This document shows positions 33,304 to 48,085 of a stretch of 64,000 bases of DNA, piece after piece. The notes beneath the pieces were generated by a model. It was not told the origin of the DNA. It searched no databases and was given only the letters and a program-made list of their open reading frames with translations. Origin of the DNA: Rhynchopus euleeides (taxonomy: Eukaryota > Euglenozoa > Diplonemea > Diplonemida > Diplonemidae). The first letter of the stretch is position 1. Each line of letters begins with the position of its first letter. A program made the position numbers and the translations under genes. The stretch spans positions 1,178,001 through 1,242,000 of the forward strand of contig OY723303.1 in assembly GCA_963210315.1 (NCBI GenBank), given 5' to 3'.

Positions 33304-36300
33304 ATGAAGCGCCGACCCATCGAGCTGAGGCAGCTGGTGCCACTCGGCGGCGAGGCGGACAGCCCTGTTGAGTCGGGGCTGCTGGAATGCCCCGCGAGTG
33401 TCGAGTCGCAGAACATCCCTTACAACCCGAAGTGCGCGGTTCAGCCATTTGCCTTAGAAGGCAGCGATGTGCACACTGCGGGGTCCGCGTCTGATCTGCT
33501 GGACACACCTCTCTTTGATGATGATGAAGTCGACCAAGTCGCCCAAGCGCTCGTGCGAGAGTACCTTAACAAGAAGAAGATGAACTCTGTGCTGAAGCTC
33601 TTCGACGAGCTCAGCCCGAGGCAGCCCTCCTCTATATCGAGCCGCGCAAAGCTCCGGAAAATGCTCGGGCTGGGCGAACCCCACAAGAGCTTCGGTGTGA
33701 TGGAGCAGGTCATTGCACAGAGACTCGTTGACACACGAAGAGGCCACCACATTACACTCGGCGATGCCCCGCAGAACACCCTCTACGGCCCGGGCTATGG
33801 GGATGTGAAATGGGACATGTGCTTCAATGGCTCCACCGTGTCTGTCGGGGAGTTTGTGATAGATGACAGCGGGACCAAGCGGGGGGACCGGATTGCGCCC
33901 CAGAAGACTTTCTGCGACCTGGTGAGCAATCAGATTATCGACCACTTCAGCGACCTCGACATGGCGAATAAAGTCCCCTTGGGCAAGGGCGCTTCTGGTG
34001 AGGTGTTTGGTGTTATGCACAAGCCGACCGGGAAGGAGGTTGCTGTGAAGATGATCAAAGCCATGGAGAAGAGGCAGATGGAAGAGATTTCAAAGGAGCT
34101 CCGAACGCTGTTCGACATCAAGCATCCGAATATCCTGAACTACCACGGGTCGTTTTACGACAACGGCTGCATCATCATTGCGCTGGAGAAGATGTCAGAA
34201 TCCCTGAACTCGCTGGTGAAGCGATGCGCGGCGACCGAGCTTGCCGCAAAGGCATGCATTTTCCAGGTCCTCAATGCGCTCAACCACCTCCATGTCAAAC
34301 GGAAGGTTATCCACCGCGACATCAAGCCAGCAAACATTCTCTACAACATGAAGGGCGAGGTGAAGGTGGGTGATTTTGGCGTATCATCTGGCCCGGTCGC
34401 ATCGCTCTACGGCAACGTCGCAAACACATTTGTCGGGACACTGGCCTTCATGTCACCCGAGAGGTGCCGTGGGGGCGACTACTCTTTCCACTCCGACATC
34501 TGGTCGCTCGGGCTTGTCCTCTATTACCTGGTGGCTGCGAAGCTGCCCTACAACACGCCCAACCCGCTGTTCTCCATTATCGAGGGTGACCCGCCCCGCC
34601 TCAGCGAGGACTGCCCCGACATGTCCCGTGAGGCCCTGGACTTCTACAACAGGTGCGTTGCAAAGGACCCAGCTGATCGATCCACCTGCAAGGACCTCCT
34701 CATGCACCCCTGGTTTCGCACCCTGGCGGACAACGGGGCAAGGTATGCATGCATGGCGTTTGCAGAGGTGGTGAGAGCGGGGGGTGGGTGAGTGTGTCAT
34801 GTGCAAAGCTGATCGGGTTCAAATTGTTAGCGGGGGGGACGCCCCACTTTGTGCTCCGTTGTGTGGACTGCTAATGCCCTGCACGATGGTCCACATTAAC
34901 CCTATAAGACCGAAGGCGATTTTGAGCCATTTTGGCCCATTTTTCTCCTTGGACACCAAGTTGCTTCAATTTTCGTTTTTCTGCCCGACCCTGGCCGTAA
35001 ATGAACGCGTTTGACTGAAAGATTCCACGATGGCCATTTTTTGTCCCCGAAAAAAAAGACTCTTTTTTTGCACGGTCAACAAACAGTGAATTTGAGGGTG
35101 AAAAAATGGCAGATTTTCGAAAGCAAAAATTTTTGCGAGCCGGGGCTCAGGCGTGTATCTATTTTCGCTAGCCCCACCAAGCAGCCACAGTACGACAGGA
35201 CGCGCGCAGGCACCGGGCCCCCTCTCCTAAAAAAATGTATCTATTTCACGGAATGAAAATAGGAATTTGGGGAAAAAATATTTTTTTGCACTATTTTTTT
35301 GCACTTTTTTCTTTTGGATTTTATTGTGACCCTACTTGGTATTGGCAGAAAAATTTTATGTTCCCGGTCTTGGATGTGCTCAAACATTCAAAAGAACACA
35401 TTTTCCGGATGCAAAAAAATTTTGCACCTGGGGGTGGAGAGGGGGGTCGGAGGGCGGTGGTGTGAGAGGCTTGCTCTCGAGCTCAAACCAACAGATGTTC
35501 ACTACCGTGGCCTCCGGCGGCTGGGGGGCTCCGCCCCCCAGACCCCCCCATGCGACCTGTGCTATGATTATAGCCGCTATCTGTCAGTTGTGTTGTACTT
35601 GAGCGTATGCGACTATGGAGCCAGGCCAACAGACGTTCGCTACCGTGGCCTCCGGCGGCTGGGGGGCTCCGCCCCCCAGACCCCCCTGTGGCTTGTGCCT
35701 GGTCTTGGAGCCAAGTCCTTGCGCGTACGGGGCTGTGGCATATCGGTTCCAGCACCCTCGGCTGGGCCCGAGCACTGATCTCTAAGAGACGAACCACCTT
35801 GCGAATGCGATCGGGTTTGTGGGCTTGCGGCCATGACATCTCGAAAGGGTCGTCGTGGGCCCGTGATCATGTTTCGGGTTCGACTTGGTGGGCATCCGTG
35901 GCGAGGAACCACGTGTATGTGTGCGAGGAAGCAAGGAGATACCACACCAGGAGCCACACAGCACCAGGTCGACCTGGATCTGGTCGAGCTCAGGGGGAAG
36001 GAATCACAGTCACCAAAGTGATGTCACCACCGCCGGCCTCAACCACCAAACTGCAACCGCAGAGGTTTCGCTATTCTCACAAGGGAAGGCGCCCTGGGAT
36101 GCAGCAGTGATTTGTGTGCAGCACCAAGAGGCACTGACCGCCTTGAACAGAGAGGTAGTGTACAGGTGGCGAGCAGTGGGAGGGCGTGCTGTGTCCTTCC
36201 ACTTCCCCATCTACCTCCATTCGTTCACCGTTGTTGATAGCGATTTTTTCGCCATTTTTTCGAATCGTATGCATCGGTCAGGCAGAGTGAATCAAAATAG

Positions 36301-38649
36301 CGCAAAAATCACACCAAAATCTGTGTCTGAGGCACAGAAATCGTGCAAAAAAGCACCCAAAAAAAGTGCAAAAAAACCAAAATAGGATTTCGAAAATCGG
36401 CCAAAATACCCCCAAAATAGAGCCACACCTGCCGGGGCTCCCCAAAAAGTCAGCCGAGGATGACGTTATTGGAAAGAACGAGTCAAATTGCATCGACGGA
36501 AAAAAAAGTTCGATCAAAAAGACTGAGTATGAAGCCTCTGAATGGGCACTCCGGTTTTTTACCTATGTTCAGTGCCTATTTTCCCTTTGAAACCGTGGGA
36601 AAACACCCGAAATTAGGCTTTTCGTCAATCACACGCAGGAAGTCTCTCAGACGGCTGCAAGAGCAACTGTTGCGCTTCGCAGCAGTACTGAACCAGCGAG
36701 AGGTGTTCGTGTAAAGCTGTGACCCTCCAGCACTGTGGAGCTCGCTCTACTACCACGTGATGTCGCCGCTGATAGGCAGTGTCCGTCGACCCTCCCGCGA
36801 CCAGATGTCGCATAGAGGACGCACCCTTCGGCCCGTAGTGTGACAGACCTATGTGCTGCAACTGCGCACAGAAGAGCGGAAGTCCCTCGAATACGTTATC
36901 CCCGGGTAGATCCAGTTGAGCTTGGCTCGATCTGGGCAGAACTGGGCACGGCCCAAAGCCGGTCGAAGATATCACCCATACATTTGACAGGCGAGGAATT
37001 GACGATCAGGCACTCCATTGCCTTCAGTTGACACGTGCACTACATCGGAGTGTATCTGGGCGGGTCTTGCTTCCTTAGAAAGGTTCTCGAGTCCCCTTTA
37101 CCGGATGGCCAGGGTCGGGCACAAAGACCCCCGGCAAACCTTGTTGGGGTGTGCACAGAAAGCCAAGGGCCCAGAATGCTGTTTTCACCTGAAAATCCGA
37201 CCTGGGCCCAGATTCTCCGAGGTGACGGCGGGCAACCGACAGACAGATATCTCGTCGATTTTTGTTGTCTTGAAAAGAACTGTCCAAACCATTTTCGTGG
37301 TGCCCAGGGTTTGCCAAAAAGACAAAAATGGGTCCCAACAAAATGTGAACCCAAAGTTGGTGCCCCTGATTTACCCCTTTTTCACTACGCACAAACTACG
37401 CAATCTGGGGGGGGGGGTCTCGCTTTTTGGTCCCCCCCCAGTTTTTTTTGGTCCCCCTTTCTGTGTGGCTACTGAGACAGGACTGGAGGCACTGCGCTGA
37501 CCGAGCAAAAAATTATTGCCAGAACTCACTATACACCGTACGAAAGAACGCACGACATGTGGGGCGGGACTCCAGAAACACCTGGGCAAGGTTGCCCCAT
37601 GCCCAGAAACACCTGAGAAGGAAGTGAGTTCCAGGAGCCGCGTAGAACACCCTCGAGATTGTGAATGATGATACGATCACAGCCTTCAGGGCGCTGCGAG
37701 GTGCCACCCTGAAGGTGGCCCTTGACATCAAGGAGAGCGTCGGCCGAGGGGTCGACGAAAAGCTGAAGAAGGCGCTACTGGCACTGGATCCCGCGGGGTA
37801 TACGGAGGTCACCGCCACACAGGCAACCTCCGCTGACAACGTCCAGGAGACGTTATCCGAGGGGATCACAACGGCACTAGAGATCTGTGTCACGGGATCC
37901 AGGCGCCCACTCTCCCTCGACGGTCTGGGGATTGTTGTTGGGTATGGTGTCGTTTCCTGCAGCTGCAAAAAAGCGTAGCAACTGTGCTTCCTTCTTCCTT
38001 AATGATGCGTTGACGCTTCCACCCGGAGGAGCTGAAGCAGGCACCGCTTAATGATGCGTTGATGCTTCCACCCGACGAGCTGAAGCAGGCACCGCGCCAA
38101 AGGGCACCCCCAAAGAGACCTGCAAAGACTGCGTCGAAACCCGCACCGAAGGCTGCCAGCGCTGCAGCACCTGAAGAACCTGCAGCACCTGCAGCACCTG
38201 AAGCGCCTGCACCCTCACTGACCCCGGAACAGCAAGAACTCCTTGAGTTTGGGGTCCCGGCATAGAGACAGAGAATGGCTGAGTAAATCAAAAAATGAGA
38301 CCCCCCCCCCCCTTTTCACTACGCACAAACTACGCAATATGGGGTCGTCAGGGGCACCAAAAGTGCACAAGCAATATATTGCGCCTTCGGTCTTAAAGGG
38401 TTAAGCCAGAAGGGGGTAAAGAGTAGAATGTAGAAGGGATTGAGAGCTGGGAGAGGGTGATTTCGCTCTGTGTGCCGCACAGTGTGTCAAAGCTATGTCA
38501 CTTTGCACTGCACGCACAGAGAAGCGGTGTGCACCTGGCTCGCTGATGCTGATGCAGCCGAGCAGGAGAAGGACACATCACCAGAGGACGGGGAGCCCAA
38601 GCTGCAGGCACAATACGACGCGTTAGATGCAGCACTTGGCGACCTTTAG
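33304..38649 (+). CDS. MAP kinase kinase-like protein kinase (STE7 group), intron carries a transposon
   Basis: Exons 33304-34742 and 38520-38649 give 522 aa. The donor AAG|GTATGC and acceptor CACGCACAG|A join to an AGA codon, and the second exon then reads EAVCTWLADADAAEQEKD in one frame to a TAG. Residues ~75-100 (LVREYLNKKKMNSVLKLFDE) resemble a LisH-type dimerisation helix. The kinase domain spans ~220-485: Gly loop GKGASGEVFG from ~227, VAVK Lys249, HRDIKPAN with Asp339, DFG Asp357, and VGTLAFMSPER, the MAP2K signature. The usual Ser-x3-Ser activation sites appear as Asn371 and Thr375. Family role: phosphorylates a MAP kinase on Thr and Tyr in the cytoplasm. The 3777-bp intron contains the TTAA-flanked element 34900-38400; without it the intron would be ~270 bp, like the TPI intron. 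The MAP2K call is firm, the pathway unknown. Confidence 0.93.
35491..35549 (-). repeat. GC-rich hairpin repeat, copy 2
   Basis: Reverse-complement copy (GAACAGATGTTCACTACCGT type, then GGCCTCCGGCGGCTGGGGGG). Inside the piggyBac-like element. Confidence 0.9.
35628..35690 (-). repeat. GC-rich hairpin repeat, copy 3
   Basis: Reverse-complement copy inside the piggyBac-like element. The flank AAGTCCTTGCG about 20 bp further on is shared with copy 5 (near 53000), so the repeated unit is longer than the core in some copies. Confidence 0.9.
37646..38265 (+). pseudogene. Coding-like exons inside the piggyBac-like element, unrecognised
   Basis: 37646-37978 is open for 110 codons after a possible GCGTAG acceptor, with G/C third positions and protein-like sequence (ALRGATLKVALDIKESVGRG, GYTEVTATQATSADNVQETL). 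A second segment, ending at a TAG at 38263-38265, reads MLPPDELKQAPRQRAPPKRP and then an Ala/Pro-rich tail. A ~48-bp unit around ATGATGCGTTGA is tandemly duplicated with a one-base difference that shifts frame. Possibly the 3' exons of an element-borne gene or a captured host fragment. No family recognised. Confidence 0.4.
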
Positions 38650-42350
<3,701 letters not shown>

Positions 42351-42550
42351 TCTGCGTTCCTCCCTTCTGACTACCCCTCCAGGGACATGACTATCCTGTT
42401 TGGTGCGTCACGAAGCATGTCCGGAAGGGGTAAGACTTACATTGCACTAAACAGGAGACCATGGCAGTGTGTGCCACGCGACTATGGCGAACACAGGGGG
42501 GCCAAACATCGGTGGCACACATGCAGATCTCTTTGACAACCCCCCCCCCC
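42351..42550. other. TPI 3' flank
   Basis: No gene seen. It ends in a C-run directly before the TA that starts the next element. Confidence 0.4.
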
Positions 42551-42552
42551 TA

Positions 42553-43447
42553 CTCAGAGACCCCGATAAGAATCCGACCCCCTGACCCCACCCGACCCCC
42601 GACCCCCTCTTATAAAAGACCCCCCCCCCAAATATCTGGGAAAAACCCTGGGTTTTTCCCGAGGAAACGCGGGTTTCTCCCTCTGTTGCATTGTTTGGAC
42701 TCCGTGCGGATCGTAGTGGGGTCACTTTGTTGGTGTAGGTGCCACACAACACCCCTGAAATGCAGAGGTGGTCCTCGTCGAGAATGGGGGTCGGAAACCC
42801 GGGGGTCGGAATCGAGGGGTCGGATATGGGGGTCAGAGGGGGTCGGCCCCCCTCCCGACCCCCCATTGTTCTCGGGGGTCGGAATACGGGGGGTCGGAGG
42901 GGTCGGAAGGGGGTCTGAAAATGGGGGTCTGAAACTTGGGGGTCGGAACTTTTGCACTATTTCTCAGGGGTCGGAAAATGGGGGGTTGCAAACTTGGGGG
43001 GTCGGAGTATGAGGGGTCGGCCCCCCTCCCGACCCCCTCCGACCCCCCCACACAGGGTTTGCAAAACCCCGTCCTTTTGAATATTTGGGGCTACTGGGTC
43101 ATTTCGTGGATAGAAGTACCAAGCTTCACTCATGAAATGTGGGTCTGGTCCAGGGATAGTCGTGGGAGGAGATGCCTGGGAGGCACACACCATGCCACCC
43201 TACCCACCCACCCAGCGGCACCCTCCCCGACCCCCTCCTCGGGTTTTTCAAAAACCCGTTCTTTTGAATGTTTGGAGTTTGTGCGGATCGCAGTGGGGTC
43301 ATTTTGGCCATGGGGTGCCTATGAACACCCCTTATTGGTGGTCCCCATTCAGGCAAATTCCTCAAGGCGACCCCCTCGGACCCCCTCCCGACCCCCGACC
43401 CCTGACCCCCCCGACCCCCGACCCCCTCTTATCGGGGTCTATGCCCC
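42553..43447. mobile_element. TA-flanked element with GGGGTCGGA arrays
   Basis: 895 bp between TA at 42551-42552 and 43448-43449. The ends share AGACCCCGATAAGA in inverted orientation. The interior holds many GGGGTCGGA units, mostly on the plus strand at 42780-43040 and as the complement at 42580-42610 and 43370-43430. It also carries GTGCGGATCGTAGTGGGGTC and a similar copy near 43282, related to the neighbouring 630-bp element. The right TA is shared with that element. No gene. Confidence 0.65.
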
Positions 43448-43449
43448 TA

Positions 43450-44079
43450 CTGGGGGGGGTCAAATACAAGGGGGGGGGCCTATTAGAAGGGGGGGGTCTG
43501 AAAATTCGAAATCCATAAAATTTTTCGCCGAATACAAGGGGGGGGCTTGTATTCGGCGGAAGCCGAATTTCAGCCAAATTTCAAATTTTCAGCCTGTTTT
43601 TCCAGTCATAACAGGCACCCCATGGTCAAAATGACCCCACTGCGGTCCGCACGGAATCCAAGCATTCAAAGGAACGGGGTTTTGGACACCAGTGTGGGGG
43701 TCATCGCAGGTTGCTGACTCCCGGGAATATCCCCCCATTATCAGGAGCCAAACCAGACCCACATTTCATGAGTGAAACTTGGCACCTCCACCCACAAAAT
43801 GACCCCACCACGATCCGCACGGATTCCGAATAGTGCAATGGAAGGCGAAAATCGCGATTCCACGAGGTCACCTGGGGCAAAATTCACCAAAATTTGGAAA
43901 ATTCGGCTTCCGCCGAATACAAGCCCCCCCCCCCTTGTATTTGACCCCCCCCCTTCTATTTGGCCACCCACTGCAAAAATTGCCTAAAATTTTGGGCCCT
44001 CGAAAACCCCCAAAAAAACTCGATCCTACGCCGAATACAAGGGGGGGGGGGGGGGGGGCTTCTATTTAGCCCCCCCCAG
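43450..44079 (+). mobile_element. 630-bp TA-flanked MITE, copy 1
   Basis: Flanked by TA at 43448-43449 and 44080-44081. The right end reads inward CTGGGGGGGGCTAAATAG; the left end starts CTGGGGGGGGTCAAATAC. Internally, GCTTGTATTCGGCGGAAGCC palindromes and GATCCGCACGGATTCC occur. Nearly identical to 47443-48085 in the opposite orientation. No coding capacity. Confidence 0.85.
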
Positions 44080-44081
44080 TA

Positions 44082-45616
44082 GGGCGGGTCGAAAGCCTGT
44101 CCCAAAATGGGGTTTTTCGACATAGCAGCCGCGGCCCTCTATTTGACCTTCTGACCCCCCAGAACCCACCATACCCCGGTTTTTGGGCCCTAGGAGTCCG
44201 ATTTTCGGGCTCCCGAGCCCCGGAAAGTCGATTTTTGATGATGTCAAAATTTTGTTCCCTATACTGCACCTCAGGGTCACGCACGGGTTCGCCAGTCCAC
44301 TATCAGCCCATGTGCAGGCCCACTTTCTCGACCTCCTCCACCCCTTCCTCCCCTGCGTCCTCAAGACCCTCCATAGGTGCCAATCCTGCATCTTTCGACC
44401 CTCTTCCCACTCCAGCGTCGCACCAAACTGTTGAATGCGGGCAGCCACCATCTCCTTCTCTGTATACACTGCCAGATCATGCAAAGATGCATACTGATGC
44501 AGAGTGGGAACCGTCATCAACTTGCACAGTGTGCGGTGCTTGGCTGCAAGGGACAGGCGGCACAACTGGCCACTGCTCCGACACTGAGATGCTGGTCTGG
44601 CCAACGAACTCTTTGTAAGTTGAAAGGTCTCCTCTGTCGGGAGGGGGGTTTGCGAACCAACCCTCACGACTTGCTCATGGCTTGCTGAGCAGGGCGTGCA
44701 ATGACTTTCTGATTATTCAGGACGTGCATTCGAAGCCCGCGCACTTCTTCTGTGAAATGGTTGTTGCGAGAGTTGCACTGTGTGATTCCTTGATCCCCTT
44801 CCTCGCCTCAGCGTACGGAGGACGCTTGAATGTCCCGAGCATATCCTTCGCAGCGTCTTTAGCCAGTTCCGCGCACTCGTCATTTACATAAGGCGCGTGC
44901 AGCATAAATACCCGGACACTGTTCTGAGACCAGGTCCCACAGGACCCTGGTCTTGAGCGCCAGAAGAGAACCTTGATGATAAGCTCGGGCTCTGCGTTGC
45001 AGCTGGGTACTCGCTGCGCTCTTCCACCTCCCTTGACTGTCTGCATCCACAGGAGAAATGCTTCGCAGATAACGGCAGCAGTGGCAAGTGTTTAGTCGGG
45101 ACAGTTTACCTGCCTTGCATTCTAAGAGAGCATTCTCATGAGGGCATCAACACTAATGCATCACTGTCGGCTATGATGACATCCTCCCTGTTCCTGGCAG
45201 CTCCGAGTTCAATAGCAGGCCACCCAACGACTGTGTCAGATGGCAGTATTCGATGGCATCTTCTCACTGTCCGAATCGTTGGGATACGACGTTGTTTGTG
45301 GCGCGGATGAGCGGTTGCATCAGAAAATCACAGCCGCAGGATGGTGTGCGCTCGGACGTCCCAGGATGAGAGTGTTTTACTATCTGCCCGTGGCAGGCGT
45401 CCGTGCCATGACCCGGAGGTGCAGTATAGGGAACGGAAAAATTGACATCATCAAAAATCGACTTTCCGGGGCTCGGGAGCCCGAAAATCGGACTCCTAGG
45501 GCCCAAAAACCGGGGTATGGTGGGTTCTGGGGGGTCAGAAGGTCAAATAGAGGGCCGCGGCTGCTATGTCGAAAAACACCATTTTGGGACAAAAAAACGG
45601 GGCTTTCGACCCCCCC
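44082..45616. mobile_element. Long-TIR element flanked by TA
   Basis: 1535 bp between TA at 44080-44081 and 45617-45618. About 180 bp at each end are inverted copies: GGGCGGGTCGAAAGCC at the left, inverted GGGGGGGTCGAAAGCC at the right, then TTTTTCGACATAGCAGCCGC and TCCGATTTTCGGGCTCCCGA. The left TA is shared with the preceding MITE. The minus strand has coding-like stretches inside (see 44300-45046). Confidence 0.85.
44300..45046 (-). pseudogene. Coding-like stretches inside the long-TIR element
   Basis: On the minus strand, ~44300-44600 reads TLHQYASLHDLAVYTEKEMV and GATLEWEEGRKMQDWHLWRV, and 44717-45046 reads RVFMLHAPYVNDECAELAKD and DMLGTFKRPPYAEARKGIKE. The composition is protein-like. 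The two stretches would need an intron or have lost frame. No transposase motif is visible. Perhaps the remains of the element's own gene. Confidence 0.35.
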
Positions 45617-45618
45617 TA

Positions 45619-46068
45619 CCCCCCCCCCCCCCCCCACCTCCACCACGCCTTCCCGACCTCATCGTTGATATTGTGCAAACAGACAAACGTCTATACACTC
45701 TGCGACTCGCCTCTGGGTGTTGTCCACCTTGGAGGCTGCGTGTGTGTGTGAGGCAGCTGATTGGTTGGCTGCGCGCGGTGCAGAAAGAGCATGTGCGGGT
45801 GTGCAGCCCCCTCAATGCCCATCCAATTCTGCCCCGGACTCAGGCTGCGTGAAAGATCTTCCGCACCAAGAGAACCTCCCCCTGTGGAAGACCGTCAGCT
45901 CTAACGCACGCACCCCGCCTCCCTGGTGATGCGCTCTGTGGATTCAGTCTTTTGCTCTCCCCGCTCTGCCCTTCGTAACCCCTGCGCGTATGTTGCTTTT
46001 TTTTGCTCGATGCATCGGTGTATCAGCCGCCTGAAGGGGGCTGAGTGAGGGGTCCGTGCCGGCTATTC
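45619..46068. other. Spacer between elements
   Basis: Starts with a C-run. No gene seen. Confidence 0.4.
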
Positions 46069-46072
46069 TTAA

Positions 46073-47439
46073 CCCTTTCTGTCCGGGGGGTATTTTTTCG
46101 ATTTTTGGGAAAATTCGCCTTCCCAAGTAAATTGTCTTCCACTCCACCTTTTTCAACATTTTTTTTATCGGGAACTGCGTTTGCGCAGAACGTTGCATTG
46201 TTCCGGTTTTTTTCCCGAAAAAAAATTTCACATGTGGGCCTCGCCCGAGAAACCAAAAATCGAGGTGCAAAAAATCCAGAAAAAAATTCAGGGCGGTGTG
46301 TGACCGCCCAAAAAATCCGGGTTCTATGGCGTTCTCGAACAGTTCTGCTCCAGCGCAGTTCCCGATTAAAAAAAATGTTGAAAAAGGTGGAGCGGAAGAC
46401 AATTTACTTGGGAAGGCAGTGGTTTGCACATGGCAAATAAATCAACAGGTGCAAAAACACCTGTTCTGAGGGACCTGACTGTGAGCCACCCCAGCGACCC
46501 CTTTAGCCCGTTGGGCACCTGGATCGAGGTAGAACACCCTTCCCTGCCCCTCTGGGGCCATGGAGGATGTCCGCCCGATGACTGACGGCATCAAATCTCC
46601 ATCAGAGAATTCCACCATATTTCACTGATGGGTGGCTGGAGGCCGAAATCGGGTGGTGCATCGGCACAGCCCGTTGGGGCGGATATTCGAGATGCAGAGG
46701 TCTGAAAACTGATTTCCCAGATGGCATCTGTCGGAAACCTTTCCCTTATCGAAGGAATCGGGCAAAAAGATGCTCGGGAAAGCTCGATACCTCCCACGCA
46801 GGTTCAGGAGGCGGTTTCAAGGGCAAAACCACCGAAAATTCCACCTTTGTGGTGCAATTTTGTTACAGAGCCAAGTTGGTCAGAGTTTCGCTTTTCCGAC
46901 CAACTCTTGTTGTATTTGAAAGATTCGTCCACCCCGTTTCCACCATAAAAAGAAATCTCGAAAAATTCGGAATTCAAATAACTTTGCCTGCATTGGCAAA
47001 GTGAAAGCCACTGTAGTGGCCATACCTGCCCAAGACCCTCTGATACCCACCCAGCCCCCCCAGCTCTCGCGCCTGTGATGGGTCGAAATGTGTTCTGTGG
47101 GTCTGCATATCGATGTGTTTTTGCGGAGAATAACTCCAGAGCTTTCCACGATCGGGGGAGTCGAGCGAAATGTGGCACAAGAACACCTGATATGGTTGAC
47201 TCGTAAATAGGGGCCATGAGGGACTACCCAAACCCGAAAATCTCACCTGAGGGTGCAATTGTCCTCCGGCAGTACGTTGGACGGATCTCCACCTTTCCCA
47301 TGAACCCTTGCTGCATTTGAAAAGATTGAGCTCCCCCATTTTCCCATACAAAAAAATCCTGAAAAATTCGAAGTGCATAATTATTTACTTACGTAAGCAA
47401 AGTGCAAAGCCACTGTAGTGGCTTCCCGGACAGAAAGGG
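46073..47439. mobile_element. TTAA-flanked piggyBac-like element (1.4 kb)
   Basis: The left flank is TTAA at 46069-46072. TIRs are CCCTTTCTGTCCGGG at both ends (inverted at the right). The right TTAA is split: T at 47440, TA at 47441-47442, then the 643-bp MITE, TA again, and the final A at 48088, so deleting the MITE and one TA restores TTAA exactly. Inner inverted repeats (about 46108-46180 and 46350-46420) contain CTTCCCAAGTAAATTGTCTT. No gene; non-autonomous. Confidence 0.85.
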
Positions 47440-47442
47440 TTA

Positions 47443-48085
47443 CTGGGGGGGGGCTAAATAGAAGCCCCCCCCCTTGTATTCGGCGTAGGATCGAGTTTTT
47501 TTGGGGGTTTTCGAGGGCCCAAAATTTTAGGCAATTTTTGCAGTGGGTGGCCAAATAGAAGGGGGGGGTCAAATACAAGGGGGGGGGGCTTGTATTCGGC
47601 GGAAGCCGAATTTTCCAAATTTTGGTGAATTTTGCCCCAGGTGACCTCGTGGAATCGCGATTTTCGCCTTCCATTGCACTATTCGGAATCCGTGCGGATC
47701 GTGGTGGGGTCATTTTGTGGGTGGAGGTGTCAAGTTTCACTCATGAAATGTGGGTCTGGTTTGGCTCCTGATAATGGGAGGATATTCCCGGGAGTCAGCA
47801 ACCTGCGATGACCCCCACACTGGAGTCCAAAACCCCGTTCCTTTGAATGCTTGGATTCCGTGCGGACCGCAGTGGGGTCATTTTGACCATGGGGTGCCTG
47901 TTATGACTGGAAAAACAGGCTGAAAATTTGAAATTTGGCTGAAATTCGGCTTCCGCCGAATACAAGCCCCCCCCCCTTGTATTCGGCGAAAAATTTTATG
48001 GATTTCGAATTTTCAGACCCCCCCCCCTTCTAATAGGCCCCCCCCCTTGTATTTGACCCCCCCCCTTCTATTTAGCCCCCCCCAG
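47443..48085 (-). mobile_element. 643-bp TA-flanked MITE, copy 2, nested in a TTAA site
   Basis: Reverse complement of 43450-44079, flanked by TA at 47441-47442 and 48086-48087. It begins CTGGGGGGGGGCTAAATAG and ends CTATTTAGCCCCCCCCAG. Its target TA is the middle of the TTAA duplication of the piggyBac-like element at its left. Confidence 0.88.

Larger units (their letters stand above)
34900..38400. mobile_element. piggyBac-like element in the kinase intron
   Basis: 3501 bp flanked by TTAA (34896-34899, 38401-38404). The 19-bp TIRs CCCTATAAGACCGAAGGCG and, inverted, CCCTTTAAGACCGAAGGCG differ at one base. TTAA duplication with TIRs starting CCC is the hallmark of piggyBac. Inside are two copies of the GC-rich hairpin repeat, A-rich stretches, a duplicated CACTACGCACAAACTACGCA (about 37383 and 38320), and a coding-like region at 37646-38265. 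No recognisable piggyBac DDE domain was found, so it is probably non-autonomous or decayed. Confidence 0.88.

Noticed and set aside
34743-34791. Kinase C-terminus ending at the TGA at 34789
   Set aside because: A GTATG donor interrupts the frame, and a clearly coding exon in the matching phase lies beyond the transposon.
35461-36110. Frames containing PWPPAAGGLRPPDPP-type peptides
   Set aside because: The peptide is the translation of the GC hairpin repeat and recurs wherever that repeat occurs.
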